A stretch of DNA of 64,000 nucleotides, taken from positions 124,001 through 188,000 of the forward strand of contig FOAY01000009.1 of the NCBI GenBank assembly GCA_900109485.1, written 5' to 3'. The notes under the pieces are model-generated. The model searched no databases and had not been told where the DNA came from. It was given only the letters and a program-made list of their open reading frames with translations. The position numbers and the translations under genes were made by a program. Positions within the stretch are counted from its first letter, which is position 1; each line of letters begins with the position of its first letter. Source of the stretch: Kosakonia sacchari (GTDB lineage Bacteria; Pseudomonadota; Gammaproteobacteria; Enterobacterales; Enterobacteriaceae). Positions 52,108 to 63,253 of this stretch are shown one piece after another.

Positions 52108-53772
52108 CTAAAATGTTTCCCAGTTATCTTCTTGTCCGGTTGCAAGTTGGCGACTCCGCGCCGGGGTCTTAGCGCTGCCTGCTGCCGGAGTTAAGGCACG
52201 CTGCGCCGGTTTGCCGGATACAGAAGAAAGGCGGAAAGCAGATACCGCCATCGTCAATCGACTGGCTTGTTCTTCTAAGGCTGCGGCTGCGGCTGCCGAT
52301 TGTTGTACCAGTGACGCATTCTGTTGCGTGACGCGATCCATCTCGGATACCGCCAGCGCAACCTGATCGATGCCACGGCTCTGTTCGTCCGATGCCGAGG
52401 CGATCTCACCCATGATGTCGTTAACACGCGTGACGGCGCTAACAATGTCCGACATGGTTTCACCGGCACTCTCCACAAGCACAGAGCCGGTATCCACGCG
52501 GGAAACGGAATCTTCAATTAAGGTTTTAATCTCTTTCGCCGCCTGGGCACTGCGGCTGGCCAGATTACGGACTTCCCCTGCCACCACGGCAAATCCCCGG
52601 CCCTGCTCGCCCGCGCGTGCGGCTTCTACTGCCGCGTTCAGCGCCAGGATATTGGTCTGGAAGGCAATACCGTCAATCACACCAATAATGTCGGCGATTT
52701 TCTGCGAACTGGTGGCGATATCGTGCATGGTTTTCACCACGCCATCGACGACTTTACCGCCGCGCTCGGCGGTTTCCGACGCACTTTGCGCCAGCAGCGA
52801 AGCCTGACGGGCGTTGTCAGCATTCTGCTTAACCGTCGCCGTCAGCTCTTCCATGCTGGCAGCGGTCTGCTCCAGCGCCGAGGCTTGTTCTTCGGTGCGC
52901 GACGAGAGATCGTTATTTCCGGCTGCAATTTCGCTGGTGCCGGAGTAAATGGCATCCGAACCCTGGCGTACGTTGGTAACGGTATCGATTAACGCGTTCT
53001 GCATATGATCGACGCTTTGCGCCAGTTCCGTCATTTCGCTGCGACCGGCAATCGTCAGCGTATGCGTCAGGTTACCGCCCGCGATTTCGCGGATATGCGC
53101 GATGACCGATGACAATGGCGACAACAGAATACGGCGGATCCCGTACCAGACGCCGGTCAGTACAATCACCAATGCCAGCGCCAGAATCGCCATCTGCCAT
53201 TTCGCAAAGGTGTAATCGCTGACGCTCTGCTCCCAGGCATTACGGTAGAGGCTGTCGCTCAGTGCGGCATATTTTGACATCGCGTCACCGAGGGCGTTTT
53301 GCATCCCCTGAGTTGGTTGCGCCATAAAGCCGTTGATATTGCCGCTCTCCAGAAACTGAACCAGCTCCGTCAGCGCAGCATTATAGGTACGGTATTTCTC
53401 ATCCAGCGTCTGGCGCGCCGCATCCATTTCCGGCAGCGATGGCATGTTATGAAAGGCATCGTAATGTTTTGCCGCTTCCGCCAGAGAGGCTTTCGCGCTG
53501 TTCAACAGGTCGGTTTTGGCGCTGCTTTGCTGGTTGCTCGGGTCGAGCAACATACGCGCCGACGAGCGGCTCAGGTTGATACGCGTTTGCAGCATTAATT
53601 CCCAGGCTTTACCCAGCTCAGTTTGTTGCATACGCAGGTCATTAGAGGCAGCAAAACTCTGCTGGTTTTGCTTAAGGGACGAGAAAAAAAGCCCCCCTGA
53701 TACGAGTTGCAACAGGGCAAACACTGCCAGCACACTCATAAGCAGAGTAACGACGCGGATACGGTTCAACAT
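52108..53772 (-). CDS. tar: Methyl-accepting chemotaxis protein Tar (aspartate receptor)
   Basis: 554 residues ending in NWETF, the tether for CheR and CheB of high-abundance receptors. Residues known to bind aspartate in E. coli Tar are kept: the three arginines in [13 protein letters not shown] (E. coli R64, R69, R73) and the Thr in AQPTQGMQN (T154). The receptor has two membrane helices, HAMP and the standard signalling domain. It heads tar-tap-cheRBYZ and has its own sigma-28 promoter. Confidence 0.94.
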   Translation of the reverse strand: MLNRIRVVTLLMSVLAVFALLQLVSGGLFFSSLKQNQQSFAASNDLRMQQTELGKAWELMLQTRINLSRSSARMLLDPSNQQSSAKTDLLNSAKASLAEAAKHYDAFHNMPSLPEMDAARQTLDEKYRTYNAALTELVQFLESGNINGFMAQPTQGMQNALGDAMSKYAALSDSLYRNAWEQSVSDYTFAKWQMAILALALVIVLTGVWYGIRRILLSPLSSVIAHIREIAGGNLTHTLTIAGRSEMTELAQSVDHMQNALIDTVTNVRQGSDAIYSGTSEIAAGNNDLSSRTEEQASALEQTAASMEELTATVKQNADNARQASLLAQSASETAERGGKVVDGVVKTMHDIATSSQKIADIIGVIDGIAFQTNILALNAAVEAARAGEQGRGFAVVAGEVRNLASRSAQAAKEIKTLIEDSVSRVDTGSVLVESAGETMSDIVSAVTRVNDIMGEIASASDEQSRGIDQVALAVSEMDRVTQQNASLVQQSAAAAAALEEQASRLTMAVSAFRLSSVSGKPAQRALTPAAGSAKTPARSRQLATGQEDNWETF

Positions 53773-53803
53773 GCAACACCTTTTCGATATGTTCCTAATG
53801 GTG

Positions 53804-53830
53804 TTATCGGCATGCGGTCAGGGAACTTTA
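53804..53830 (-). promoter_or_regulatory. Sigma-28 (FliA) promoter of the tar operon
   Basis: On the minus strand TAAAGTTC (53830-53823), an 11-bp spacer and GCCGATAA (53811-53804) match the consensus TAAAGTTT-N11-GCCGATAA with one mismatch. It lies about 30 bp before the tar start codon. Confidence 0.93.
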
Positions 53831-54093
53831 CATTTGCGAAAGGGAATTAAATAGTAACTTAAAATGCAATGTCCACGGTCAGGGTATCACTGTATGTTCC
53901 TTGCGGCGGCGTGGTCTGCGCTACAGTCAGTCAACGTTAATGTCGCTCGATAGCGGTTTAATGACTGAAAAGCCTCAAAAAGAATGACTATGCAAAAGAG
54001 AGATTTTTATCAGTAAAAATAATCAATTAGAAGGATTTAACGCACTGTTTAGTGGCAATGAAGGATAGACAAAATAATGGACAGGAAAGTGTA
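53831..54093. other. Intergenic region between cheW terminator and tar promoter
   Basis: About 260 bp with no open frame of any length on either strand and no recognisable RNA. It is moderately AT-rich near cheW. Confidence 0.5.
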
Positions 54094-54126
54094 GAAAAAA
54101 AGCGGATGACCAGGGAGTCATCCGCT
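54094..54126 (-). terminator. cheW terminator (end of motABcheAW)
   Basis: AGCGGATGA (54101-54109) pairs with TCATCCGCT (54118-54126), a perfect 9-bp stem, with seven T following on the minus strand. Confidence 0.9.
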
Positions 54127-54138
54127 CTTGTATTCCGG

Positions 54139-54642
54139 TTACGCGACGTGCGTTGCCGCGATGTCCAGCAGCGCCATCTCATCGCTGTTGAGCAGTTTCT
54201 CAATGTTCACCAGAATCAGCATCCGGTCGCCAAGCGCGCCGAGGCCGGTCAGGTATTCGGTGGACAGGGTGACGGCGAATTCCGGCGCCGGACGGATCTG
54301 GTCCGATGCCAGGGAAAGCACATCAGAGACGCCATCCACTACGATGCCAACCACACGCTGTCCCAGATTCAGAACGATAACCACGGTGTTGTCATCATAC
54401 TCGACGTCGCCCTGGCTGAACTTCACGCGCAGGTCAACAATCGGCACGATCACGCCACGCAGGTTGGTCACGCCTTTGATAAAGTCCGGGGTATTGGCGA
54501 TACGGGTCACCTGATCGTAGCCACGAATTTCCTGCACTTTGAGAATATCGATGCCGTACTCTTCATCGCCCAGAGTGAATACCAGGAATTCCTGTCCTGA
54601 CGGCTCGCCAGCCAGTTTTGCTACATTACTCATACCGGTCAT
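54139..54642 (-). CDS. cheW: Chemotaxis coupling protein CheW
   Basis: 167 residues, as in E. coli. Scaffold linking CheA to receptors. It is a single CheW domain of two SH3-like barrels ([25 protein letters not shown] and [19 protein letters not shown]). Last gene of the mot-che operon, 20 bp after cheA. Confidence 0.98.
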   Translation of the reverse strand: MTGMSNVAKLAGEPSGQEFLVFTLGDEEYGIDILKVQEIRGYDQVTRIANTPDFIKGVTNLRGVIVPIVDLRVKFSQGDVEYDDNTVVIVLNLGQRVVGIVVDGVSDVLSLASDQIRPAPEFAVTLSTEYLTGLGALGDRMLILVNIEKLLNSDEMALLDIAATHVA

Positions 54643-54662
54643 GTTTTATACCTTTTACTTAA

Positions 54663-56720
54663 TCAGGCGGCTGTGTGCGCCATACGATGTTCACGATTCA
54701 ACCCCTGCAACGCTGACACATCAACGATCAGCGCAACGCTACCATCGCCCAGGATGGTGGCGGCAGAAATACCCGGCACTTTGCGATAGTTGCTTTCCAG
54801 GTTTTTCACCACAACCTGGTGCTGACCGATCAACTGATCAACCAGCAGCGCATAGCGACGACCTGCGCTCTGCAGAATAACGACAATCCCCTGCGTGGCT
54901 TCAGTTTTCGCCCCCATCACGTCAAACACTTTCCACAACTCAACCAGCGGCAGGTATTCACCACGTACTTCCAGTACGCGCTCGCCACCGGCCAGCGGGT
55001 GCAGATCTTCTTCACGCGGTTGCAGCGACTCCATCACCGCGTTCAGCGGCAGAATGAAGACTTCGTTGTTCACTTTTACTGACATCCCGTCGAGGATTGC
55101 CAGCGTCAGCGGCAGCAGGATACGGATCGTCGTACCGGTGCCTTGTTTGGATTTAATTTCAACGTGGCCACCCATTTCCTGGATGTTACGTTTTACCACG
55201 TCCATGCCCACGCCGCGGCCGGAAACGTCGGTAACCTGCTCTGCGGTGGAGAAGCCCGGGGCAAAAATCAGCATGCCGACGTCTTCATCGGTCATGTTTT
55301 CATTGACCGCCATTCCCTGCGAAATCGCTTTCGCCAGGATACGCTCGCGATTAAGACCAGCACCGTCGTCAGTCACTTCGATGCAGATATTTCCGCCCTG
55401 GTGTTCCGCCGAAAGAATCAGGTTACCGATAGGCGATTTACCGGCTTCGACACGTTTTTGCGGGGTTTCAATACCGTGGTCGAGGCTGTTACGCACCAGG
55501 TGCGTTAACGGGTCAATGATGCGCTCGATCAGGCTCTTATCCAGTTCCGTCGAGCTACCTTGCAGGGTCAGCTCAACCTGTTTATCCAGCTTGCTCGCCA
55601 GATCGCGCACCAGACGCGGGAAGCGGCTAAAGACATATTCCATCGGCATCATACGGATGGACATCACCGATTCCTGCAGGTCGCGGGCGTTGCGCTGCAA
55701 CTGGCTCATACTGGTGATCAGATCGCCATGCGTGACCGGATCCAGCTCGTTCGAGCGCTGAGCCAGCATCGACTGGGTGATCACCAGTTCGCCGACCAGG
55801 TTAATTAACTGGTCAACTTTTTCAACCGCTACACGGATACTGGTTGATTCGCTGGCGCGCGCCGGTTTTTCACGAGCAGCAGGTTGCTCTTTCGCTACCG
55901 CTTTCAGCGCCGGAGCCGCTGGTTTCTCCGCCGGAACCGTAACAGGCGCTGGCGCTGGCGCTTCAACCACTTGCTCAACCGCGTCAACTGCCGCAGGCGC
56001 GGGAGCTGTCTCTGCGGTGGTTTTTTCGAACGCAATTTGATCGGCTTCGATGACGAAGCACAATACCGCGGTTATATCGTCTTCGCTGACGCCGCCATCA
56101 AGCGTCACGCTCAGGGTATCAGTCCCTTTCACCACGTCGCTCAATGTTCCGAGGTTACCCAGCTCTTCTTCCAGCAGTGCAACTTCGCTCTCTTTCAGGC
56201 GAGACAGGACGATGCGCAGTTTGCCGTCGCTTTCGGCAGCTGGCGCAGCAGCGGTTTCGGACTCCAGCGCAGCCGTATCCACAACGGAGAGTTTTGCGCC
56301 ATTTGCAGGGGCAGCAACGACCTCTCCTTTTGCTTCCAGCGCCAGTTGGCGCAGGGCATTGCAGATATATTCGAAGCTGGCGGCGTCCGGCTCTTGCGAG
56401 CTTTTATAAGCGTCGAGCTGTTCCTGCATAATATCTTTGGTTTCCAAAAACAGGTTGATAATGTCGGTGTTAAGCTGCATTTCGCCACGCCGGGCTTCAT
56501 CAAGCAGGTTTTCCATCAGGTGTGTGGTTTCCTGCAGGATGGTAAAACCAAATGTACCTGCGCCTCCTTTAATAGAGTGCGCCGCACGAAAGATGGCGTT
56601 GAGCTGTTCCGAATCCGGCGCTTCTGGCACCAAATCCAGTAAATGTTGTTCCATATCAGCCAACAACTCGTCGGCCTCATCGAAGAATGTCTGATAAAAA
56701 TCACTAATATCCATGCTCAC
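54663..56720 (-). CDS. cheA: Chemotaxis histidine kinase CheA
   Basis: 685 residues, about 30 longer than E. coli CheA. The P1 domain carries the phosphorylation site His48 ([10 protein letters not shown]); P2 (residues about 165-245) docks CheY and CheB. The extra length is in an Ala/Pro/Val-rich linker between P2 and P3 (about 245-290). P4 has the N-box [12 protein letters not shown] and G-boxes DDGAGLN and GRGVGMDV. P5 couples to CheW. An internal Met98 (codon at 56429) is positioned like the start of the short form CheA(S). Confidence 0.97.
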   Translation of the reverse strand: MSMDISDFYQTFFDEADELLADMEQHLLDLVPEAPDSEQLNAIFRAAHSIKGGAGTFGFTILQETTHLMENLLDEARRGEMQLNTDIINLFLETKDIMQEQLDAYKSSQEPDAASFEYICNALRQLALEAKGEVVAAPANGAKLSVVDTAALESETAAAPAAESDGKLRIVLSRLKESEVALLEEELGNLGTLSDVVKGTDTLSVTLDGGVSEDDITAVLCFVIEADQIAFEKTTAETAPAPAAVDAVEQVVEAPAPAPVTVPAEKPAAPALKAVAKEQPAAREKPARASESTSIRVAVEKVDQLINLVGELVITQSMLAQRSNELDPVTHGDLITSMSQLQRNARDLQESVMSIRMMPMEYVFSRFPRLVRDLASKLDKQVELTLQGSSTELDKSLIERIIDPLTHLVRNSLDHGIETPQKRVEAGKSPIGNLILSAEHQGGNICIEVTDDGAGLNRERILAKAISQGMAVNENMTDEDVGMLIFAPGFSTAEQVTDVSGRGVGMDVVKRNIQEMGGHVEIKSKQGTGTTIRILLPLTLAILDGMSVKVNNEVFILPLNAVMESLQPREEDLHPLAGGERVLEVRGEYLPLVELWKVFDVMGAKTEATQGIVVILQSAGRRYALLVDQLIGQHQVVVKNLESNYRKVPGISAATILGDGSVALIVDVSALQGLNREHRMAHTAA

Positions 56721-56724
56721 GCTA

Positions 56725-57684
56725 TCACCTCGGATTGGCTTGTGGCGATGTGGGAACTGCTGCCGGAGCCGCCGGTGTGGATGCAGGTGCTGCTCCGACC
56801 GCAGGTTCTGGCTCTGTAATCGCGCTTATTGGCGCACTCTCACTTTCGGCATTTTCATGCAGAATGGCTTCTTCAGTCTGTTTGTTAAGTACCAAAAGAC
56901 TGATTCGGCGGTTAATTGCTTCATTCGGACCTCTGTCCGCCAGGCGCATTGTCGCCGCCATACCTACAACCCGAAGAATTTTGCCGTTATCCAGCCCACC
57001 AGCAACCAGCTCACGGCGCGATGCGTTTGCACGATCGGCGGAAAGCTCCCAGTTGCTGTACCCTTTTTCGCCATTGGCGTAAGGGAAATCATCGGTGTGG
57101 CCCGAAAGGCTCACTTTGTTAGGGATGCCATTCAGTACTGGCGCAATAGCACGCAAAATATCGCGCATATACGGTTCGACTTCCGCGCTGCCGGTTTTAA
57201 ACATCGGCCGGTTCTGGCTGTCGATAATCTGAATACGCAACCCTTCCTGCACCAGATCGATTTTCAGGTGCGGACGCAGCGCGCGCAGTTTGGGATCGGC
57301 TTCAATTAACTGATCCAGATCGCCGCGCAACTTACTCAGCCGCGACTGCTCCATGCGTCTTTTCAAATCGTCAATGTTGGGCTGTTTTTGCACTTCGCCC
57401 TGTTGCTGTGTGTAGTCATCGCCACCGCCCGGAATCGGGCTTTCGCTGTTTGAAATTCGCTGCCCACCCGTAATTGCGGTTGCTAACGGCGTACGGAAAT
57501 ACTCCGCAATCTGAATAAGTTCTTTCGGGCTGGAGATGGAGATCAACCACATCACCAGGAAGAACGCCATCATCGCCGTCATAAAGTCGGCGTAGGCAAT
57601 TTTCCAGGAGCCGTGCGCTCCACCGCCATGACCTTTATGTTTTTTTCGTCTGACTACGACGATCGGATGGGACTGATTTTTCAT
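56725..57684 (-). CDS. motB: Flagellar motor stator protein MotB
   Basis: 319 residues. One N-terminal membrane helix contains the proton-carrying Asp32 ([17 protein letters not shown]). The C-terminal OmpA-like domain ([27 protein letters not shown] in its core) binds peptidoglycan. It overlaps motA by 4 bp. The C-terminal tail is Ala/Pro-rich. Confidence 0.98.
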   Translation of the reverse strand: MKNQSHPIVVVRRKKHKGHGGGAHGSWKIAYADFMTAMMAFFLVMWLISISSPKELIQIAEYFRTPLATAITGGQRISNSESPIPGGGDDYTQQQGEVQKQPNIDDLKRRMEQSRLSKLRGDLDQLIEADPKLRALRPHLKIDLVQEGLRIQIIDSQNRPMFKTGSAEVEPYMRDILRAIAPVLNGIPNKVSLSGHTDDFPYANGEKGYSNWELSADRANASRRELVAGGLDNGKILRVVGMAATMRLADRGPNEAINRRISLLVLNKQTEEAILHENAESESAPISAITEPEPAVGAAPASTPAAPAAVPTSPQANPR

Positions 57685-58568
57685 GCGTCCTCGGTCGTGG
57701 TCTGTTGGTTAGGATTTCTGACCGCACGGACGTGTTCATCCAGTTCGATAAACGACGGACGTTCGCTGGAGTACAGCGTTTTACGGCCAAATTCGACCGC
57801 AATCGGCGGTGCATAACCGTTAAGATTCGACAGCAAGGTGATCTTGACGCACTGCATCATTTTGGCGGTTTCCGCACTCTTCTGGCGCAGAACGCTGGCC
57901 AGTGGAGAGATAAAACCGTACGCCAACAGGATGCCGAGGAATGTCCCCACCATCGCATGCGCAATCAGCGCGCCGAGTTCAGCCGCCGGACGATCGGCGG
58001 AGGCCAGCGCGTGCACCACCCCCATGACCGCCGCAACGATACCGAACGCGGGCAGCGAGTCGCCCACCATCGCCAGCGCATTCGCCGGCACTTCGGCTTC
58101 GCTTTCGTGCGTTTCGATCTCTTCGTCCATCAGCGCTTCAATTTCAAAGGTGTTCATGTTGCCGCTGATGATCAGACGCAGATAATCGACAATAAATTCA
58201 AGCATCGTCGCATCCGCAAGAATACGCGGATAGCTGGCGAAAATTTCGCTCTCTTTCGGATTCTCAATATCTCTTTCGAGCGAGAACATCCCTTGCTGAC
58301 GCGATTTCGCCATCAGGCGGTAAAGCAGAGCCAGCAAATCCATATACATGCTTTTGGTGTATTTCGAACGACGAAACAGCAAAGGCATGGCTTTCATCGT
58401 ACCTTTGATCGCTTTGCCATTGTTACCAACGATGAATGCACCTAACCCCGCGCCGCCGATGATGATCAGTTCAGACGGTTGATAAAGTGCCCCAAGTTCT
58501 CCGCCGGTCATCATATAACCGCCAAAGACTGCACCAAGAACAACCAGGTAACCTAATACGATAAGCAC
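57681..58568 (-). CDS. motA: Flagellar motor stator protein MotA
   Basis: 295 residues from GTG 58568, with AAGGATGA upstream; length equals E. coli MotA. It has four membrane helices, and the charged cytoplasmic residues Arg90 and Glu98 ([18 protein letters not shown]) face FliG. With MotB it forms the proton channel of the stator. First gene of motABcheAW. An apparent terminator lies between it and the flhC promoter. Confidence 0.98.
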   Translation of the reverse strand: MLIVLGYLVVLGAVFGGYMMTGGELGALYQPSELIIIGGAGLGAFIVGNNGKAIKGTMKAMPLLFRRSKYTKSMYMDLLALLYRLMAKSRQQGMFSLERDIENPKESEIFASYPRILADATMLEFIVDYLRLIISGNMNTFEIEALMDEEIETHESEAEVPANALAMVGDSLPAFGIVAAVMGVVHALASADRPAAELGALIAHAMVGTFLGILLAYGFISPLASVLRQKSAETAKMMQCVKITLLSNLNGYAPPIAVEFGRKTLYSSERPSFIELDEHVRAVRNPNQQTTTEDA

Positions 58569-58637
58569 GACATCATCCTTCTGCTAATGACTAAGGCTCG
58601 GGATAAACATTTCAGAGGGTTAAACCGAATTTCAGGC

Positions 58638-58670
58638 AAAAAAAAGCAGCGGCATTACTGCACCGCTGCT
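58638..58670 (-). terminator. Intrinsic terminator between flhC and motA
   Basis: AGCAGCGG (58646-58653) pairs with CCGCTGCT (58663-58670) across a 10-nt loop, and eight T follow on the minus strand. It should end flhDC transcripts. Confidence 0.85.
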
Positions 58671-58693
58671 GGAGTGTTTTCCACCTGTTTCGG

Positions 58694-59272
58694 TCAAACA
58701 GCCTGTTCGATCTGTTCATCCAGCAGTTGTGGAATAATATCGGCAGCATCCCGGGAAAGTTTACGTCTTTTTACCGCGCGGGACGGCGGCTGGCATAAAC
58801 TACAGGCAAAGCTACCAACAGGCTGGTGTGCGTGCGTAATAAAATTACCGTCACAGCAATTACAGCGAGACAACTCCAGCATTCCGCTTTCCACGAAACG
58901 AACCAGTGTCCAGGCGCGAGTCAGCGCCAGCAGCGGCCCATCATCGGTATGAGGGCATTGTTCCAGATAGAGTTTGTACGCTTTGATGACTGCATCAACG
59001 CCGCTGCACAGGCCTGTTTTTAACAAAAACTGCCAGGCGTTACAGAACATGGATGCATGAATATTCTGCTCCCAGGTCATAAACCAGTCAGTGGAGAATG
59101 GCAGCATACCTTTCGGCGGCGGGCTACCACGTAACTCTTTGTAGAGTTTAATAAGACGACCACGACTAAGCTGTGTCTCACTCTCCAGCATCTGTAAACG
59201 TGCACCCAGCGAAATCAGTTCCATTGCTAACTGAATATCGCGGGCTTCCTGAACAATGCTTTTCTCGCCCAT
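58694..59272 (-). CDS. flhC: Flagellar master regulator subunit FlhC
   Basis: 192 residues, as in E. coli. FlhC contacts DNA and forms FlhD4C2, which turns on class 2 flagellar genes with sigma-70. The four zinc-binding cysteines are in CNCCDGNF (with the first and third Cys of that cluster) and FACSLCQPP. It starts 2 bp after flhD ends. Its 3' end contains the motA sigma-28 promoter. Confidence 0.98.
   Translation of the reverse strand: MGEKSIVQEARDIQLAMELISLGARLQMLESETQLSRGRLIKLYKELRGSPPPKGMLPFSTDWFMTWEQNIHASMFCNAWQFLLKTGLCSGVDAVIKAYKLYLEQCPHTDDGPLLALTRAWTLVRFVESGMLELSRCNCCDGNFITHAHQPVGSFACSLCQPPSRAVKRRKLSRDAADIIPQLLDEQIEQAV
58737..58763 (-). promoter_or_regulatory. Sigma-28 promoter inside the 3' end of flhC, for motABcheAW
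   Basis: On the minus strand TAAACTTT (58763-58756), 11 bp, and GCCGATAT (58744-58737) each match 7 of 8 consensus positions. As I recall, E. coli has a conserved FliA promoter inside flhC that drives motABcheAW. Confidence 0.75.
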
Positions 59273-59274
59273 GG

Positions 59275-59625
59275 TTAAGCCCTTTTCTTTCTTGCCGCAT
59301 CGCCGGTCTGTGAAGACTCACTCAGCAGGCGGGTTGAAAGTAAAATCCCAGTGTGGACTTGCTGTAAGTCATCCACGCGTGATTCCTGGGTCAGACGAGT
59401 AATAGTCTGGTGGCTGTCAAAACGGAACTGGCAGATAAGCTGATTGGTTTCAGCCAGTTTTACCATTTGTGGAAGAGTTAATTCACCCAATGTGTTCGCC
59501 ATCTCTTCGTTAATGCCAAGACGGAACATTGCGGACGCTTTGTCCTGGCTAATTAAACGCTGAGCAAGAAGCAGATACGACAAGTTAATGTCATACACAT
59601 GTTTCAGCAACTCGGATGTATGCAT
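59275..59625 (-). CDS. flhD: Flagellar master regulator subunit FlhD
   Basis: 116 residues from ATG 59625, the start matching E. coli FlhD; an ATG three codons upstream (59634) is an alternative. It is the helical partner of FlhC in FlhD4C2 ([22 protein letters not shown] at its start, with a Cys-free core close to E. coli). The 5' untranslated region is predicted to be about 200 nt, a length suited to post-transcriptional control by CsrA and small RNAs. Confidence 0.97.
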   Translation of the reverse strand: MHTSELLKHVYDINLSYLLLAQRLISQDKASAMFRLGINEEMANTLGELTLPQMVKLAETNQLICQFRFDSHQTITRLTQESRVDDLQQVHTGILLSTRLLSESSQTGDAARKKRA

Positions 59626-59832
59626 TTTTCCCATCCCGAATAACCAACTTGTATCTTATGCGGCTAAGCCGCACCCCGTGATGTCGCCGGAAAAAACCGG
59701 TATAAAAAAGAAAGGCTAAATGCATAACTGACTTAAAATCTCGCACTCGCGGCACTTCGCTCAAATGTAATGGCCTTGATACGTGCTTAATCATTTCTTA
59801 CAAAGAACTAAGATTTTTCCTAATTCGACGCA

Positions 59833-59861
59833 ACTGTACTCGTAGGTGCTGACACATACAA
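59833..59861 (-). promoter_or_regulatory. flhDC promoter candidate
   Basis: -35 TTGTAT (59861-59856) and -10 TACAGT (59838-59833) with a 17-bp spacer. The start point would be near 59826, about 200 nt before flhD and 71.5 bp downstream of the CRP site centre, as in E. coli. Confidence 0.65.
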
Positions 59862-59889
59862 TCTGACCCGAACAAAAATTTGAAATTTT

Positions 59890-59905
59890 TGTGATCTACG
59901 TCACA
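59890..59905. promoter_or_regulatory. CRP-cAMP site of flhDC
   Basis: TGTGATCTACGTCACA has both half-sites (TGTGA, TCACA) perfect with 6-bp spacing, flanked by A/T. CRP activates flhDC from this position in E. coli. Confidence 0.9.
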
Positions 59906-60403
59906 AAATTTAACGGATTATGGGTAATAAATCTATCAGTCCCGCTTGTGATTTGATGCTTTTTTGTTCTGTCAGCCGCTTTTTTTATTCCATTTGGCCG
60001 AATACTCATGCAAAACCAGGGCTGCAATCTGCTAACTGGTCTGAGGAGTAATGTTTTGCAACATTCATCGTTAACGAAACGTTTCTATTGCAGATATAAA
60101 ATTAAAAAAGCATATAAAACAACAAATTAAGCTTTCAGAGGTGCTAATTAATTACTCCAGGTAATCATTTCAAAATTGTTAGTTATTGTGATTGATAGTT
60201 TAACAATTTGATCTTAAATTCTTTAAATTTTAGATAAGATTTTAAAATCGGTTAAATGCAGGAATATGCGTTAAAGTCTTAGCATAAGAATAATTAATGA
60301 ATATTTATGATACCCTTCACATCCCTGCAATAATTCCGGGTTGCACTGAGTGCTGAAACAGAGTAATGGTGAAAAAAATTTGATTTGTCGTGGAGAGTGA
60401 GAA
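59906..60403. other. AT-rich region between flhDC promoter and uspC
   Basis: About 500 bp, very AT-rich in 60061-60300, with no gene-length frame and no insertion sequence. It is the likely binding ground for H-NS, OmpR, RcsB or LrhA, known flhDC regulators. I cannot place individual sites. The uspC ribosome site GGAGAGTGAG is at its right end. Confidence 0.5.
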
Positions 60404-60829
60404 ATGCAATATGCTCATCTTCTGGTCGCCGTTGCGGTGACGCCCGAAAGCCGGCGTTTACTGGCGAAAGCCATTGATATTGCCCGCCCTTTCAATGCCC
60501 GCATCTCCCTTATTACCTTAGCTTCCGATCCTGAACTCTATAACCAGCTTGCTGCCCCGATGATGGAAAATGTCCGTGAAGTGTTGCAGGAAGAGACGCA
60601 GCAATTTCTGGATCAACTCATTAGCGAGGCAGGTTACCCTATCGAAAAGGCGCTCATCGCCTCGGGCACATTAAGCGAACATATTTTGCATATCTGCCGT
60701 ACACAGGGTGTCGATCTGGTGGTCTGCGGTAATCACAATCAAACGTTCCTCGCCCGCGCAGCGTGTGCGGCAAAGAGCATTGTTCATGCCAGTGAAGTGG
60801 ATGTTTTATTGGTGCCTTTAGGAGCGTGA
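60404..60829 (+). CDS. uspC: Universal stress protein UspC
   Basis: 141 residues, a single Usp domain (HLLVAVAVTPESRRLLAKAIDIARPF, VDLVVCGNHNQTF, ASEVDVLLVPL). The ATP-binding G2XG9GS/T motif is not clear, as in the UspA/C/D class. In E. coli UspC scaffolds the KdpD/KdpE system and affects motility and stress survival. It lies between flhD and otsA as in K-12. Confidence 0.93.
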   Translation: MQYAHLLVAVAVTPESRRLLAKAIDIARPFNARISLITLASDPELYNQLAAPMMENVREVLQEETQQFLDQLISEAGYPIEKALIASGTLSEHILHICRTQGVDLVVCGNHNQTFLARAACAAKSIVHASEVDVLLVPLGA

Positions 60830-60830
60830 A

Positions 60831-60854
60831 GCGCTCCTGCGACAGCAGGAGCGC
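60831..60854. repeat. Perfect hairpin between uspC and otsA
   Basis: GCGCTCCTGC (60831-60840) and GCAGGAGCGC (60845-60854) pair with a GACA loop. A further GGAGCG at 60821-60826 inside uspC's end could pair alternatively. No T-tract follows on either strand. Confidence 0.6.
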
Positions 60855-60862
60855 CGCTGACG

Positions 60863-63107
<2,245 letters not shown>

Positions 63108-63178
63108 TCAATAACATCTCATTATCATTAGCTATGTAAGTATAGACAGTGTGACGCTGCTCGCCATTTTAAGCATGA

Positions 63179-63206
63179 CTTACCAGCCGGATTAGCGGCT
63201 GGTAAG
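63179..63206. repeat. Perfect 11-bp hairpin between araH and otsB
   Basis: CTTACCAGCCG (63179-63189) pairs with CGGCTGGTAAG (63196-63206) around GATTAG. It could end araFGH transcripts, but no T-run follows on the minus strand. Confidence 0.55.
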
Positions 63207-63253
63207 GTGGGGGGATAAACTATAAGGTTGTGTCTAAAATTGCGTGTTAAGGC

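Noticed and set aside
52400-52700. Repeated blocks shared with tap considered as a repeat array
   Set aside because: They are homologous receptor signalling domains, not spaced short repeats; no CRISPR-like periodicity.
54895-55761. 288-codon open frame opposite cheA
   Set aside because: Shadow of cheA, rich in Ser/Arg with no domain.
58569-58637. A sigma-28 promoter directly before motA
   Set aside because: A GGGATAA-like string is present only on the plus strand, and the minus strand lacks TAAA and GCCGATAA boxes at the right spacing.
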